A DNA stretch of 64,000 nucleotides, from assembly GCF_001866665.1 (NCBI RefSeq), contig NZ_MLYO01000048.1, forward strand, positions 116,975 through 180,974, read 5' to 3'. Both the position numbers and the translations under genes were made by a program. This document shows positions 1 to 8,226 of the stretch, piece after piece (position 1 is the first letter of the stretch; each line of letters begins with the position of its first letter). The stretch comes from Streptomyces monashensis (GTDB taxonomy: Bacteria > Actinomycetota > Actinomycetes > Streptomycetales > Streptomycetaceae). The notes beneath the pieces were generated by a model. It was not told the origin of the DNA. It ran no database searches and worked only from the letters and a program-made list of their open reading frames with translations.

Positions 1-2142
1 GTCGCACACGAGCTGCGGGAACGTTTCGCCGACGGTCAGCTCTACGTCAACCTGCACGGTGCCACCCCCGGCATGACCCCGCTGACCGCCGTACAGGCCC
101 TCGCCGCGCTGCTCCGGGACCTGGGTGTCGAGCCCCGCGGCATCCCCGAACACCCCGACGCCGCAGCCGCGTTGCTCCGCTCGCTGCTCGCTCCGGCCCG
201 CATTCTGCTGGTGCTGGACGACGCGGCGCACGCGGCCCAGGTACGGCCCCTGCTGCCGGCCGGGCCCGGCTGCGCCGTGATCGTCACCAGCCGTTCGCCG
301 CTGACGGCGCTCGACGGCGCCCGGCGTTTCCCGCTCACCCCGCTGACCGCCGAGGACAGCGCGGCGCTGCTGCGCGCGGTGAGCGGGCGGGAGGGTCTGG
401 ACGCCGGGCACCCGCTCGTCGAGCTGACCGGGCGGCTCCCGCTGGCGCTGCGCGTGGTCGCGGCCCGGCTCGCCGCCCGCCGCGCCCTCACCCCCGAGGT
501 GCTGGCCGGTCAACTGGCGGAGACCGGCGGCCGGTTGCGTCATCTGGAATACGACGACCTGAGCGTCCGGCGCTCCCTGGCCGTCGCCCACGACGCGCTC
601 GCCGCCGCCGTGCGCGAGGCCGACCGGGACGCGGCCCTCGCGCTGCGCCACCTCGGCGCGCTCGACCTGCCGACCTACGGCGCCCCGCTGATCGCCCGCC
701 TCACCGGCATCGACGAGCGCCGTGCCGAGGGCGCCCTCGACCGCCTGGTCGACGTGGCCCTCCTGGAGGAGACCGCCTACGGCCGCTACACCCCGCACGA
801 CCTGGTCCGTGACTTCGCCCGCGAACTCGCCGACCTGGAACGGGATGCCGACGACGGGACACCGGACGCCGTGGCGGACACCGGCTCACCTGCCGGCGCA
901 GCCGAAACCGCCTCCCCCGACCTGGCCGCCCTTCGCTGGTACGCCGCCGTCGCCGAGCGGATGATCGAGGCGATCGTGGAGCCCGGGCTCGATCTGGAGG
1001 ACCGGCGGCGGGCGACCTCCGCGCAGCCGGCGGGACACGCGTCCGACGTGGCTGGGCTGGGGTATTTCGGGTCCGCCGAGGAGGCCTTCGGGTGGGGGGA
1101 GGTGGAGCTGGAGAACGTGGTCACCCTGGTGGCGCGGAACGCGGAGACGGCCGACCCGTACCGGGCCGCGTATCTGTCCGTGCTCGTGCGGCTCCTCTTC
1201 CCGTGCATCCAGCGCAGGGGGCACTTCGCCGAGATGGAGGTGCTGGGGCGGGCCGGGCTCGGGGCGGCGCGGCGGCTCGGGGACGCGGCGGCCGAGGCGT
1301 ACGCCCTCGGCGACCTCTCGGGCCTGCACTTTCTGACCGGCCGGAAGAAGGAGGCCCTCGCCCTCACCGACCGCTCCCTGGAGATCTGGCGGCGGCTCGG
1401 CACGGCCTCCCGGGTCCGGCGCTGTCTGAACAACCGGGGGCTGCTGCTGGAGGGGCTCGGGCGGTTCGAGGAGTCCGAGGAGGCGCTGCGGCAGAGTCTC
1501 GCGTGCTCGCGGCAGTTGGACGACCCCTACGGCGAGGCCATCACCCACCAGCATCTCGGCAACCTCTACGAGCACACCGACCCGCGTGCCGCCATCGAGC
1601 AGCACCGGCACTCGCTGGCGATCGGGGACGCGATCGGCGCGTTCATCGTGCGGCACACGGCGCACTGCAACATCGGCTATGCGCATCTCGCCCTGGGCGA
1701 ACCGGCGGCCGCGGCAGGGCACTTCGAGGAGAGCCTGCGCATCCTCGGCGGCGCCGACGACTGGCACGGCGAGTCCCAGACCCGGCTCGGCCTGGTCCGC
1801 TCGCTGCGACTGCTGGGGGAGACCGAGCGGGCGGACGGGGAGTGCGCCGAGCTGCTGCGGCGCGCGGACGCCCGCGCCGACCGGTACATCGGCGGGCTCG
1901 CCCGGCACCAGCACGGGCTGCTGCTGCGCGAGCGGGGGCGGTGGCCGGAGGCGTACGACGCCTGGCGCGCGGCCCTCGCGGCACTGGACGGCACGGACGA
2001 CCAGGCCGTCCTCGGCGAACTGCGCGCCCTGCTCGCCGAGGACCGACCGGACCGAGGGGACGGAACGGATCGAGTGGATCGGGGGGACCGAACGGACCGA
2101 GTGGATCGAGTGGATCGGGGCGACCGGCCCAAGGGGGCGTGA
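1..2142 (+). CDS. NB-ARC/TPR regulatory protein, 3' part of gene
   Basis: The reading frame is open from the first base, so the gene begins upstream of the window. The first visible residues (GQLYVNLHG) are typical of the NB-ARC domain of AfsR/SARP-like and STAND regulators. A Walker B-like LLVLDDA and a following VIVTSR sensor-type motif lie near 220-285. The Walker A and any N-terminal DNA-binding domain would be outside the window. From about 1100 onward come helical TPR-like repeats (for example GRFEESEEALRQSL). The C-terminus is a low-complexity Asp/Arg/Gly tail encoded by repeats at 2041-2130. The likely role is an ATP-dependent signalling switch. Whether it is a SARP-type activator cannot be decided here. 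Confidence 0.8.
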   Translation, partial: VAHELRERFADGQLYVNLHGATPGMTPLTAVQALAALLRDLGVEPRGIPEHPDAAAALLRSLLAPARILLVLDDAAHAAQVRPLLPAGPGCAVIVTSRSPLTALDGARRFPLTPLTAEDSAALLRAVSGREGLDAGHPLVELTGRLPLALRVVAARLAARRALTPEVLAGQLAETGGRLRHLEYDDLSVRRSLAVAHDALAAAVREADRDAALALRHLGALDLPTYGAPLIARLTGIDERRAEGALDRLVDVALLEETAYGRYTPHDLVRDFARELADLERDADDGTPDAVADTGSPAGAAETASPDLAALRWYAAVAERMIEAIVEPGLDLEDRRRATSAQPAGHASDVAGLGYFGSAEEAFGWGEVELENVVTLVARNAETADPYRAAYLSVLVRLLFPCIQRRGHFAEMEVLGRAGLGAARRLGDAAAEAYALGDLSGLHFLTGRKKEALALTDRSLEIWRRLGTASRVRRCLNNRGLLLEGLGRFEESEEALRQSLACSRQLDDPYGEAITHQHLGNLYEHTDPRAAIEQHRHSLAIGDAIGAFIVRHTAHCNIGYAHLALGEPAAAAGHFEESLRILGGADDWHGESQTRLGLVRSLRLLGETERADGECAELLRRADARADRYIGGLARHQHGLLLRERGRWPEAYDAWRAALAALDGTDDQAVLGELRALLAEDRPDRGDGTDRVDRGDRTDRVDRVDRGDRPKGA
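2041..2130 (+). repeat. Short tandem repeats encoding a DRxDRGD tail
   Basis: Degenerate 9-18 bp units built on gtggatcg/ggaccgaacg encode an Asp-Arg-rich C-terminal tail (DRVDRGDRTDRVDR). Slippage-prone low complexity; no function assigned. Confidence 0.7.
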
Positions 2143-2149
2143 CCGGTGG

Positions 2150-3853
2150 TCACTTGGCGTCGGCATAGCACTCCACCACCGCCGTGGTGAACGGGAACCG
2201 CACCGGTGTCTCGCCGAAGGTCAGCCGTCCGGCGAGGTCGGCCGAGGCGCGGATGGCCGCCACGACGGTGTCGGCCTCCTCGACGGGGCAGTGCACGATG
2301 ACCTCGTCGTGCTGGAAGAAGACCAGCTCGGCCTTGAGATCCGCGCAGGCCTGGCGGAGCGCGGCGAGCATCAGCAGGGCCCAGTCGGCTGCGCTGCCCT
2401 GGACGACGAAGTTGCGCGTGAAGCGGCCGCGCGCGCGGGAGTTGGTCGAGGCGTAGCCGGGGACCCAGGCCTGGCCGTCCGCCGACGCCGGCTCGCCGTC
2501 GTCCTCGCCGAGGGGGATGCCCGCCTCCTCCGCCGCGTCCTCGCCGGAGCCGGCGGCGGGCGGGCAGGTCCGGCCCAGCCAGGTGCGCACGAGCCGGCCC
2601 TCCTCGCCCGCGCGGGCTGCCTCGTCGACGTAGGCGACGGCCTTCGGGAAGCGGCGGCGCAGCGCGGCCAGGTTCTTCAGGCCGTCTCCGGAGGTCTGGC
2701 CGTAGACCGCGCCGAGCACCGCGAGCTTGGCCTGGTCGCGGTCGCCGGAGAAGGCGTGCTCGGAGACCGACTGGTAGAGGTCGCTCTCGCGGCCCGCGAC
2801 CTCCATCAGACCGGGATCACGGGAGATCGCGGCGAGCACGCGCGGCTCCATCTGGTCGGCGTCGGCCACCACCAGCCGCCAGCCGGGGTCGGCGACCACG
2901 GCCCGGCGGATCACCTTGGGGATCTGCAGCCCGCCGCCGCCATTGGTCACCCAGCGTCCGGTGACCGTGCCCCCGGCGAGGAACTCGGGGCGGAAACGGC
3001 CGTCGCGCACCCAGTCCTGGAGCCAGGACCAGCCGTGGGCGACCCAGACGCGGTACAGCTTCTTGTACTCCAGCAGGGGGGCGACGGCGGGGTGGTCGAT
3101 GTCCTGGATCTCCCAGCGGCGCGTCGAGCGCACTTTGATCCCGGCCTGGGCGAAGGCCTTGACCACGTCGGCCGGCAGGTCGGGGCGCACCCGGCGGCCG
3201 AAGGCGGCGGACACCTCGTCGGCCAGCTCGGCGAGGCGGCGCGGCTCGCCCCCGCCCGCGTACCGCTCGCCCAGCAGGCCGTGCAGCAGCTCGCGGTGGA
3301 CCTCGGCGCTCCAGGGCAGGCCCGCGTGGTTCATCTCGGCGGCCACCAGCATCCCGGCCGACTCGGCCGCCGTCAGCAGCCGCATCCGGTCGGGGTGGGC
3401 CGTGCGCGCGTGCCGCCGCAGCTGCTCGGCGTAGACCGCGAGGAGGTCGGCCAGGGGCAGGGGGCTGCTGCCCATGGGTTCGAACAGCGGGGACTGTGCG
3501 CCCGGTTCGGCCGCGCGCAGCGGCGGGTCGGGCGGTACGGGGCCGCCCCGGAGGCGGGCCAGGGCGGCGGCGGCCGAGCGTGGCTCGCCGTGCCGGCCCT
3601 CGTGACCCAGCAGGAGTGTCTCGGCGTCCTCGATGTCGTAGCACCGCTCCACTCGCACCCCCGTGGCGAGCAGACGCGGGTAGACCTCGGGGGTGGACCG
3701 CCACACCCAGCGCGTCACCTCCGGGCGGCTCCGCACCGCCCCGGCGGGATCGCTCTCCCGCCGCACCGGCCCTGCGGGCAGCCCGTCCCGGCCGAGGGGC
3801 GCGACGTCCACGCCACCGTCCTCGGCCGGAGCGAGTGCCCACCGGTCGGTCAT
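2150..3853 (-). CDS. Family A DNA polymerase-like protein (putative 3'-5' exonuclease/polymerase)
   Basis: A 567-residue stand-alone relative of DNA polymerase I. Motif A is VVADADQMEPRVLA near residue 328. Motif B (O-helix) is DQAKLAVLGAVYG near 373-385. Motif C is the HDE triad at 515-517. The 5' nuclease domain of Pol I is absent. The N-terminal half should correspond to the exonuclease-like domain, but I cannot verify its acidic ligands. I chose the ATG at 3853, which begins MTDRWALAPAEDGG. An in-frame ATG 17 codons upstream (3904) sits directly against an AAAGG and is the alternative. The gene converges on the NB-ARC gene. The likely role is accessory DNA repair synthesis. Confidence 0.85.
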   Translation of the reverse strand: MTDRWALAPAEDGGVDVAPLGRDGLPAGPVRRESDPAGAVRSRPEVTRWVWRSTPEVYPRLLATGVRVERCYDIEDAETLLLGHEGRHGEPRSAAAALARLRGGPVPPDPPLRAAEPGAQSPLFEPMGSSPLPLADLLAVYAEQLRRHARTAHPDRMRLLTAAESAGMLVAAEMNHAGLPWSAEVHRELLHGLLGERYAGGGEPRRLAELADEVSAAFGRRVRPDLPADVVKAFAQAGIKVRSTRRWEIQDIDHPAVAPLLEYKKLYRVWVAHGWSWLQDWVRDGRFRPEFLAGGTVTGRWVTNGGGGLQIPKVIRRAVVADPGWRLVVADADQMEPRVLAAISRDPGLMEVAGRESDLYQSVSEHAFSGDRDQAKLAVLGAVYGQTSGDGLKNLAALRRRFPKAVAYVDEAARAGEEGRLVRTWLGRTCPPAAGSGEDAAEEAGIPLGEDDGEPASADGQAWVPGYASTNSRARGRFTRNFVVQGSAADWALLMLAALRQACADLKAELVFFQHDEVIVHCPVEEADTVVAAIRASADLAGRLTFGETPVRFPFTTAVVECYADAK

Positions 3854-3971
3854 GGTGCGAGTCTGACAGGCCGGTCTGACAATCCCTCCGACCTGCTGTT
3901 TCATCCTTTCGAGGGGCGACGGCGGAGGTCTGTCGGCCGACGGCGGCGCCCTTCGGACAGGACGGGCGGCC

Positions 3972-4742
3972 TCAGCCCTCGGCGGTGGGCGACTCGTCCG
4001 CCGCCCCGCCGGTCCCCGGCAGCTTCTGGTCCGCCAGCAGCGACAGCACCTTGGCGATGTACGTCTCGGTCCCGGCCTTGGTGATGCCGAGGCCGCTGAG
4101 GACGCCCTCGCCGTTCTCCTGCTCCAGGAGCGCCAGCAGGATGTGCTCGGTGCCGATGTAGTTGTGGCCGAGGCGCAGGGCCTCGCGGAAGGTGAGTTCC
4201 AGGGCCTTCTTGGCCTCGGGGCCGTAGGGGATCAGGTCGGGCATGTCGTCCGCGGCGGGCGGGAGCGCGGCGGTCGCGGCCTGCCGTACGGAGTCCAGCA
4301 GGACGTTCTGCTCGATGATCGCCTTCGCCGCCAGGCCCTCCGGCTCGGCCAGGAGCCCGAGGACGAGGTGCTCGGGCCGGCCCTCGGGGTTGCGGGCCGC
4401 CACCGCCTCGTTGTGCGCGGCCACGACCACGTTCCGCGCGCGCGGTGTGTAGCGGCTGAAGCCCTGGCCGGGGTCGAGGTCGTTGGACTCCTTCGGCACG
4501 AACCGCTTCTGGGCCGCCTGCCGGGTCACGCCCATGCTCTTGCCGATCTCGGTCCAGGAGGCGCCGGAGCGGCGGGCCTGGTCGACGAAGTGGCCGATCA
4601 GGTGGTCGGCCACGTCATCGAGGTGATCGGCGGCGAGCACCGCGTCCTGGAGCTGGTCGAGGGGTTCGGGGTGAACTTTCTTGATGGCCTCGATGAGGTC
4701 GTCGAGGCGCACGGATGCCGTGATGTTCGGGTTGGTCGCCAT
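3972..4742 (-). CDS. HTH plus Clp N-terminal domain protein, probable autoregulator
   Basis: A 256-residue protein. Residues about 50-80 (SWTEIGKSMGVTRQAAQKRF) form a helix-turn-helix. Residues about 95-240 form a double Clp_N-like repeat (ARNVVVAAHNEAVAARN...EHLVLGLLA, and LGHNYIGTEHILLALLEQ), as found at the N-terminus of ClpC/ClpA. There are no AAA+ modules, so it is not an unfoldase. It could sense substrates or adaptors through the Clp_N pocket and couple this to DNA binding. Two palindromes overlap its promoter, and the predicted transcript starts at the ATG. Confidence 0.85.
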   Translation of the reverse strand: MATNPNITASVRLDDLIEAIKKVHPEPLDQLQDAVLAADHLDDVADHLIGHFVDQARRSGASWTEIGKSMGVTRQAAQKRFVPKESNDLDPGQGFSRYTPRARNVVVAAHNEAVAARNPEGRPEHLVLGLLAEPEGLAAKAIIEQNVLLDSVRQAATAALPPAADDMPDLIPYGPEAKKALELTFREALRLGHNYIGTEHILLALLEQENGEGVLSGLGITKAGTETYIAKVLSLLADQKLPGTGGAADESPTAEG

Positions 4743-4789
4743 GTGTCAACCGTAGGTTGCCTCCCTGGTGATGTCAACCGATGGTTGAC
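4740..4789 (-). promoter_or_regulatory. Leaderless promoter with two 17-bp palindromic operators
   Basis: Read on the minus strand, TTGACA and TACGGT are separated by 17 bp, and the ATG lies 6 bp beyond the -10, so the predicted +1 is the start codon. GTCAACC-N3-GGTTGAC (4773-4789, perfect) covers the -35. GTCAACC-N3-GGTTGCC (4745-4761, one mismatch) covers the -10. Their centres are 28 bp apart. The HTH protein encoded downstream is the obvious candidate ligand. Confidence 0.7.
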
Positions 4790-4905
4790 AGTCCAATCTT
4801 CCAACGGATGGACGGGAGCGCCCTCCCGGCACCGGCATCCCTGGGCCATTACCGTGGTCGCGCCCCGCGCCCCGGCTTCCGGCCGCCGGGACATCCCCCC
4901 GGTAT

Positions 4906-4926
4906 TTATCCACAGGCTGTGGACGA
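4906..4926. promoter_or_regulatory. Pair of inverted DnaA-box-like sequences
   Basis: TTATCCACA (4906-4914) and, on the opposite strand, TCGTCCACA (4918-4926) are separated by 3 bp. Both fit the actinobacterial DnaA box YYNTCCACA. They lie 42 bp before the DUF2786 gene. The pair may be fortuitous, or may act in DnaA titration or regulation. Confidence 0.4.
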
Positions 4927-4967
4927 CGCCCGGTCCGCTGTCGGTGGGGCATGGCACGATCGAAGGC

Positions 4968-6077
4968 GTGACCAGCACTGCCACCACCGTCGAGCGGGCC
5001 TTTCGGGCCGCGCTGTACGACGACACCGACACCGGGCTCGACACGGGCGCCTCCCTGCTCGCCGCCGACTCCTCCGCCGATGCCGAACTCGCGCGGCGCG
5101 GCGAGGAGTTCGTCGCGACGGCCTGGCAGCGTGGCTGGCAGCCCGCCGATGTCGTACGGCTGGTGCGGCGCGAGCTGGCGGAGGCGCACGTGAGCCTGGC
5201 GGCCGCGCTGATCCGGGTGCAGGCCGGCCGGGACCGCGCGCGCGGGCGCCGGTGGAACGCCCAGCTGGCCGAGCTGCCCGAGGCGCCCGCGCGCGACGCC
5301 GACCGCTTCTCGCGGGCCACGACCGCGCTGGAGCTGTACCGCCTGCTGCTGCGGCTGCCCGCCCTGGAGCCGCTGCAGGACGAGCCCCGCCGCGCGGCCG
5401 GTCCGCAGGCCTCCCGCATGCTCGCCCGGATCCGCGCGCTGCTCGCCAAGGCCGAGGCGACCGGGTATCCGGAGGAGGCGGAGGCGCTGAGCGCCAAGGC
5501 GCAGGAGCTGATGGCCCGGCACAGTGTCGACGAGGCGCTGCTCGCCGCCGAGGCGCCCGCGCCGGACGCGCCCGGGGCCTGCCGGATCGGGGTCGAGCCG
5601 CCGTACGAACAGGCCAAGGCGGTGCTGCTGGACGCGGTGGCGGGCGCGAACCACTGCCGCGCGGTGTGGAACGAACCGCTGGGCTTCTCCACGGTCGTCG
5701 GCTTCGAGGCGGACCTGGAGACGGTCGAGCTGCTCTACACCTCGCTGCTGGTGCAGGCCACGCACGCGATGGCCGGGGCGGAGGCCGCGCAGCGGGCGGG
5801 CGGGCGCAAGCGGACCAAGACCTTCCGGCAGTCGTTCCTCGCCGCCTACGCCCACCGCGTGGGTGACCGGCTCGCGGCCGTCGCCGAGAGCCAGGTCAGC
5901 CAGGATCTGCTGCCGGTCCTGGCCACCCGGGAGATAGCCGTCATGGACCGGATGGAGCGGATGTTCCCGCAGACCACCACGGCCCGGCTGCGCGGGGTGA
6001 GCGACGCGGCCGGATGGACGGAGGGCGCGCGGGCGGCCGACCGGGCGCAGGTCCGCTCCCGCCCCCGCCTCGAATGA
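4968..6077 (+). CDS. DUF2786 domain protein
   Basis: A 369-residue protein of unknown function starting at GTG 4968 (GAAGG lies just upstream). A DUF2786 signature lies near residues 150-190: ARIRALLAKAEATGYPEEAEALSAKAQELMARH. The remainder is helical and Arg/Glu rich with no recognisable catalytic motif. It is divergent from the HTH/Clp_N gene, so the 225-bp intergenic region contains the promoters of both. I infer no specific role. Confidence 0.8.
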   Translation: MTSTATTVERAFRAALYDDTDTGLDTGASLLAADSSADAELARRGEEFVATAWQRGWQPADVVRLVRRELAEAHVSLAAALIRVQAGRDRARGRRWNAQLAELPEAPARDADRFSRATTALELYRLLLRLPALEPLQDEPRRAAGPQASRMLARIRALLAKAEATGYPEEAEALSAKAQELMARHSVDEALLAAEAPAPDAPGACRIGVEPPYEQAKAVLLDAVAGANHCRAVWNEPLGFSTVVGFEADLETVELLYTSLLVQATHAMAGAEAAQRAGGRKRTKTFRQSFLAAYAHRVGDRLAAVAESQVSQDLLPVLATREIAVMDRMERMFPQTTTARLRGVSDAAGWTEGARAADRAQVRSRPRLE

Positions 6078-6115
6078 ACCTGGGCGGATGAACCTGGGCG
6101 GATGAGTCCGGGCGG
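6074..6115 (+). repeat. Three 14-bp tandem units after the DUF2786 stop codon
   Basis: ATGAACCTGGGCGG at 6074-6087 and 6088-6101, then a diverged third unit (ATGAGTCCGGGCGG) at 6102-6115. The rest of the gap to 6221 holds further short repeats (GAGCGGATG twice, GTTCCGCGG twice, and CTCAGTCG-like units). No hairpin terminator stands out. Confidence 0.7.
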
Positions 6116-6221
6116 GCGCGCCTGGCGGGTGCGTCCGAGCGGATGGCCCGAGCGGATGCGCCTCCCGACGGTTCCGCGGGCCGCGTCGGTTCCGCGGGAC
6201 GCCTCAGTCGCCTCAGTCGTG

Positions 6222-6743
6222 TCAGTCGCCGACCTGCTGGAAGGCGCTCACCGAGGCGTTCGGGGCGCCGCCCTGCTCGGCGACGGGGCCGTACGACCAG
6301 GGGAAGCTGCGGGAGGCGCTGGTGCCGGGCAGGGTGATCTGCACGGTCTTCGCGTCCAGGCCGGTCTTGGCGCCCGCCTTGCCGCGCACGTAGGTGATGG
6401 TGAAGGTCGCCGAGTCGCCCTTGTTGAGCTTCAGCTTCTGGGCCTTGGCGCCCTTGAGCACGGGCACCTTGGCCTGGGCACCGCCGGCGCCGAGCACGGC
6501 ACCGGCGAAGTCATCCAGGGTGCAGGGGGCGCTCTGGTTGGTGAGGCTGACGGGGATCTCGCCCGTGTCACCGACGCCCGGGGCCACGCTCGCCGACCCG
6601 ATCTGCACGGAGACCTTGCCGATCTCGCAGGCCGAGCTGTTCTTGCCGCTGGTGCCGCTGCTCTTGCTGCTGCTGCCGCCGTTGCAGGCGGTCAGCAGCA
6701 GGGCGGCGGCGAGGGCGGTGACGGTGAGCGGAATGGCGCGCAT
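6222..6743 (-). CDS. DUF4232-type lipoprotein
   Basis: A 173-residue exported lipoprotein. It has a short basic N-terminus, a hydrophobic stretch and the lipobox LLTAC, with Cys at residue 20, then a Ser/Lys/Gly-rich linker. The mature domain has the DUF4232 pattern: an N-terminal CEIGKVSVQIG strand, GDTGEIPVSLTNQSAPCTLDDF and a C-terminal RSFPWSYGPV. Two Cys in the mature domain could pair. It probably sits on the outer face of the membrane; ligand unknown. Upstream on the same strand is another lipoprotein. Confidence 0.85.
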   Translation of the reverse strand: MRAIPLTVTALAAALLLTACNGGSSSKSSGTSGKNSSACEIGKVSVQIGSASVAPGVGDTGEIPVSLTNQSAPCTLDDFAGAVLGAGGAQAKVPVLKGAKAQKLKLNKGDSATFTITYVRGKAGAKTGLDAKTVQITLPGTSASRSFPWSYGPVAEQGGAPNASVSAFQQVGD

Positions 6744-6841
6744 GAGCAGGTCCCATCGAGGTCGTGACGGTGCCCCTGCATCATGGCGCCTGCGGCCCGG
6801 CCGTGTTCGCCCACCCCTCCGGAATCACCACTTCAGGTGGG

Positions 6842-7381
6842 TCACTTCTTCGGGTGAGCCGTCGGCACGGTCGGCAGACTGCCGCCCTCCGCCTTGCTGT
6901 ACGTCTCCTGGCCCGCCTTGCCCGACCACGTCACCTTCAGGGACTTGGAGTCGACCGAGTCGACCATGCCGGTGCCCCGGTCGTCGCTGCCGCCGGGGCA
7001 GGTCAGATGGATCATCTGCATCCCCGACTGCTCGCCCGCGGTGCCCTGGCACCACGCCTTCTGGCCGGTCACGAAGAGTCCGGCCTTCTTCCCGCTGATC
7101 ACCAGCGCCACGATCTTGCCGCCGTTCGTGGTGACCCAGCTGCCCTGGAGCTTGCCGGACGCGCCGGTCACGGCTGCGGAGCCCGAGGGCGACGAGGAGG
7201 GCGTCGCGGTGGAGCTCGGCGTGGTCTTGGCGGTGCTCTTGTCGCTGCCGCCCCCGCTGCACGCGGTCAGCGCGGCGAGCGCGCCCACCAGCCCCGCGGC
7301 CACGACGGCGGTCCGCACCCTTGCGGGCGCAACCCTCGCAACCTTCGCGGTCCGTGCAGCCCTTGCAGTCGCAGAAGTCAC
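6842..7381 (-). CDS. Putative lipoprotein with Ser/Thr-rich linker
   Basis: A 179-residue protein. I chose GTG 7381 because GGGAG lies 8 nt upstream. Residues 1-40 form a basic then hydrophobic signal ending in LAALTAC, a lipobox. A Ser/Thr/Pro linker follows, then a globular domain of about 115 residues (GKLQGSWVTTNGGKIVALVI ...). It contains two Cys (AWCQG and LTCPGG) that could form a disulfide. I recognise no family. Its neighbours are the DUF4232 lipoprotein downstream and the zinc-free ribosomal gene pair upstream. Confidence 0.75.
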   Translation of the reverse strand: MTSATARAARTAKVARVAPARVRTAVVAAGLVGALAALTACSGGGSDKSTAKTTPSSTATPSSSPSGSAAVTGASGKLQGSWVTTNGGKIVALVISGKKAGLFVTGQKAWCQGTAGEQSGMQMIHLTCPGGSDDRGTGMVDSVDSKSLKVTWSGKAGQETYSKAEGGSLPTVPTAHPKK

Positions 7382-7449
7382 CGGAAAAGCTCCCAAGCTG
7401 TAGCGGCCGGCCGCCCTCGGCCGGGCGGCCCGCAGCAAGCTACCAGCCC

Positions 7450-7755
7450 TTACCAGGAGGACTTCCGGACCCCGGGCAGGAATCCGTTGTGAGCCTGCTC
7501 GCGCAGACTCACCCGGGACAGGCCGAAGGCGCGCAGGTAGCCGCGCGGACGGCCGTCCACCTGGTCGCGATTGCGCACGCGCGTGGCGCTCGCGTCCCGC
7601 GGCTGCCGGCGCAACTCGCGCTGCGCGGCGAGTCGCTCGGCGTCCGAGGACGACGGCCGCCGGACGACCTCCTTCAGCTCGGCGCGCCGGGCGGCGTACC
7701 GGGCCACGATCTCCTTGCGGCGCTCGTTCTTCGCGATCTTGCTCTTCTTCGCCAT
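7450..7755 (-). CDS. rpsN: 30S ribosomal protein S14, zinc-free paralogue
   Basis: A 101-residue S14 (MAKKSKIAKNERRKEIV ... GFLPGVRKSSW). It has no cysteine, so it is the C-minus form that does not need the Zn ribbon of the short S14. In Streptomyces such paralogues replace the zinc-containing forms when Zur derepresses them. Its ATG overlaps the stop of the L28 gene (TGATG), implying coupled translation in a two-gene operon. Confidence 0.95.
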   Translation of the reverse strand: MAKKSKIAKNERRKEIVARYAARRAELKEVVRRPSSSDAERLAAQRELRRQPRDASATRVRNRDQVDGRPRGYLRAFGLSRVSLREQAHNGFLPGVRKSSW

Positions 7756-7991
7756 CAGATCCGCACCCCCCGGGCGCGGATCCGGGCCACGGCCGCCTCG
7801 ACACCGATCGCGTCGACGGTCTTCACGGCCCGCGCGCTCAGTCGCAGCCGGACGTAGCGCCCTTCACCGGGAAGCCAGTAGCGCTTGCTCTGGATGTTGG
7901 GGTCGAAGCGGCGGGAGGTGCGCCGGTGGGAGTGGGAAACGCGGTTGCCGAAGCCCGGCCGGGCTCCGGTGAGCATGCAGTGCGCGGACAT
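7755..7991 (-). CDS. rpmB: 50S ribosomal protein L28, zinc-free paralogue
   Basis: A 78-residue L28 (MSAHCMLTGARPGFGNRVSHSHRRTSRRFDPN). It lacks the paired CxxC ligands of zinc-type L28 and keeps a single Cys at residue 5. GAGGAG lies about 11 nt before the ATG. It is the first gene of the leftward operon and starts 33 bp from the Zur-box-like site shared with the divergent L33 gene. Confidence 0.93.
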   Translation of the reverse strand: MSAHCMLTGARPGFGNRVSHSHRRTSRRFDPNIQSKRYWLPGEGRYVRLRLSARAVKTVDAIGVEAAVARIRARGVRI

Positions 7992-8024
7992 GGTGACGCA
8001 GCTCTCCTCAGGCATAGTTCGTAA

Positions 8025-8039
8025 TGGATTTCATTTTCA
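8025..8039. promoter_or_regulatory. Zur-box-like operator between divergent ribosomal operons
   Basis: On the minus strand TGAAAATGAAATCCA matches 12 of 15 positions of the Streptomyces Zur consensus TGAAAATGATTTTCA as I recall it. It sits in the 61-bp gap between rpmB and rpmG, an AT-rich patch in a GC-rich region, and could repress both directions. Confidence 0.75.
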
Positions 8040-8052
8040 GTAAGATAGCAGC

Positions 8053-8217
8053 ATGGCACGCAACGAACTCCGCCCGGTCATCAAGCTCCGGTCCACCGCC
8101 GGGACCGGCTTCACCTACGTCACCCGCAAGAACCGCCGTAACGACCCGGACCGTATGACGCTGCGCAAGTACGACCCGGTCGCCGGCCGGCACGTCGACT
8201 TCCGAGAGGAGCGCTGA
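8053..8217 (+). CDS. rpmG: 50S ribosomal protein L33, zinc-free paralogue
   Basis: A 54-residue L33 (MARNELRPVIKLRSTAGTGFTYVTRKNRRN). No cysteines are present, whereas zinc-type L33 has two CxxC pairs. It is the first gene of the rightward operon, 13 bp from the Zur-box-like site. The short distance leaves little room for a leader and suggests that repressor binding would block transcription directly. Confidence 0.93.
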   Translation: MARNELRPVIKLRSTAGTGFTYVTRKNRRNDPDRMTLRKYDPVAGRHVDFREER

Positions 8218-8226
8218 GCCGCCGCC

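Noticed and set aside
2041..2130. Short repeats as a CRISPR array
   Set aside because: Units are short, contiguous and coding (Asp-Arg tail), with no spacers and no cas genes anywhere in the window.
1..2142. NB-ARC gene as the edge of a biosynthetic cluster
   Set aside because: No biosynthetic enzymes follow; the next genes are DNA repair and housekeeping.
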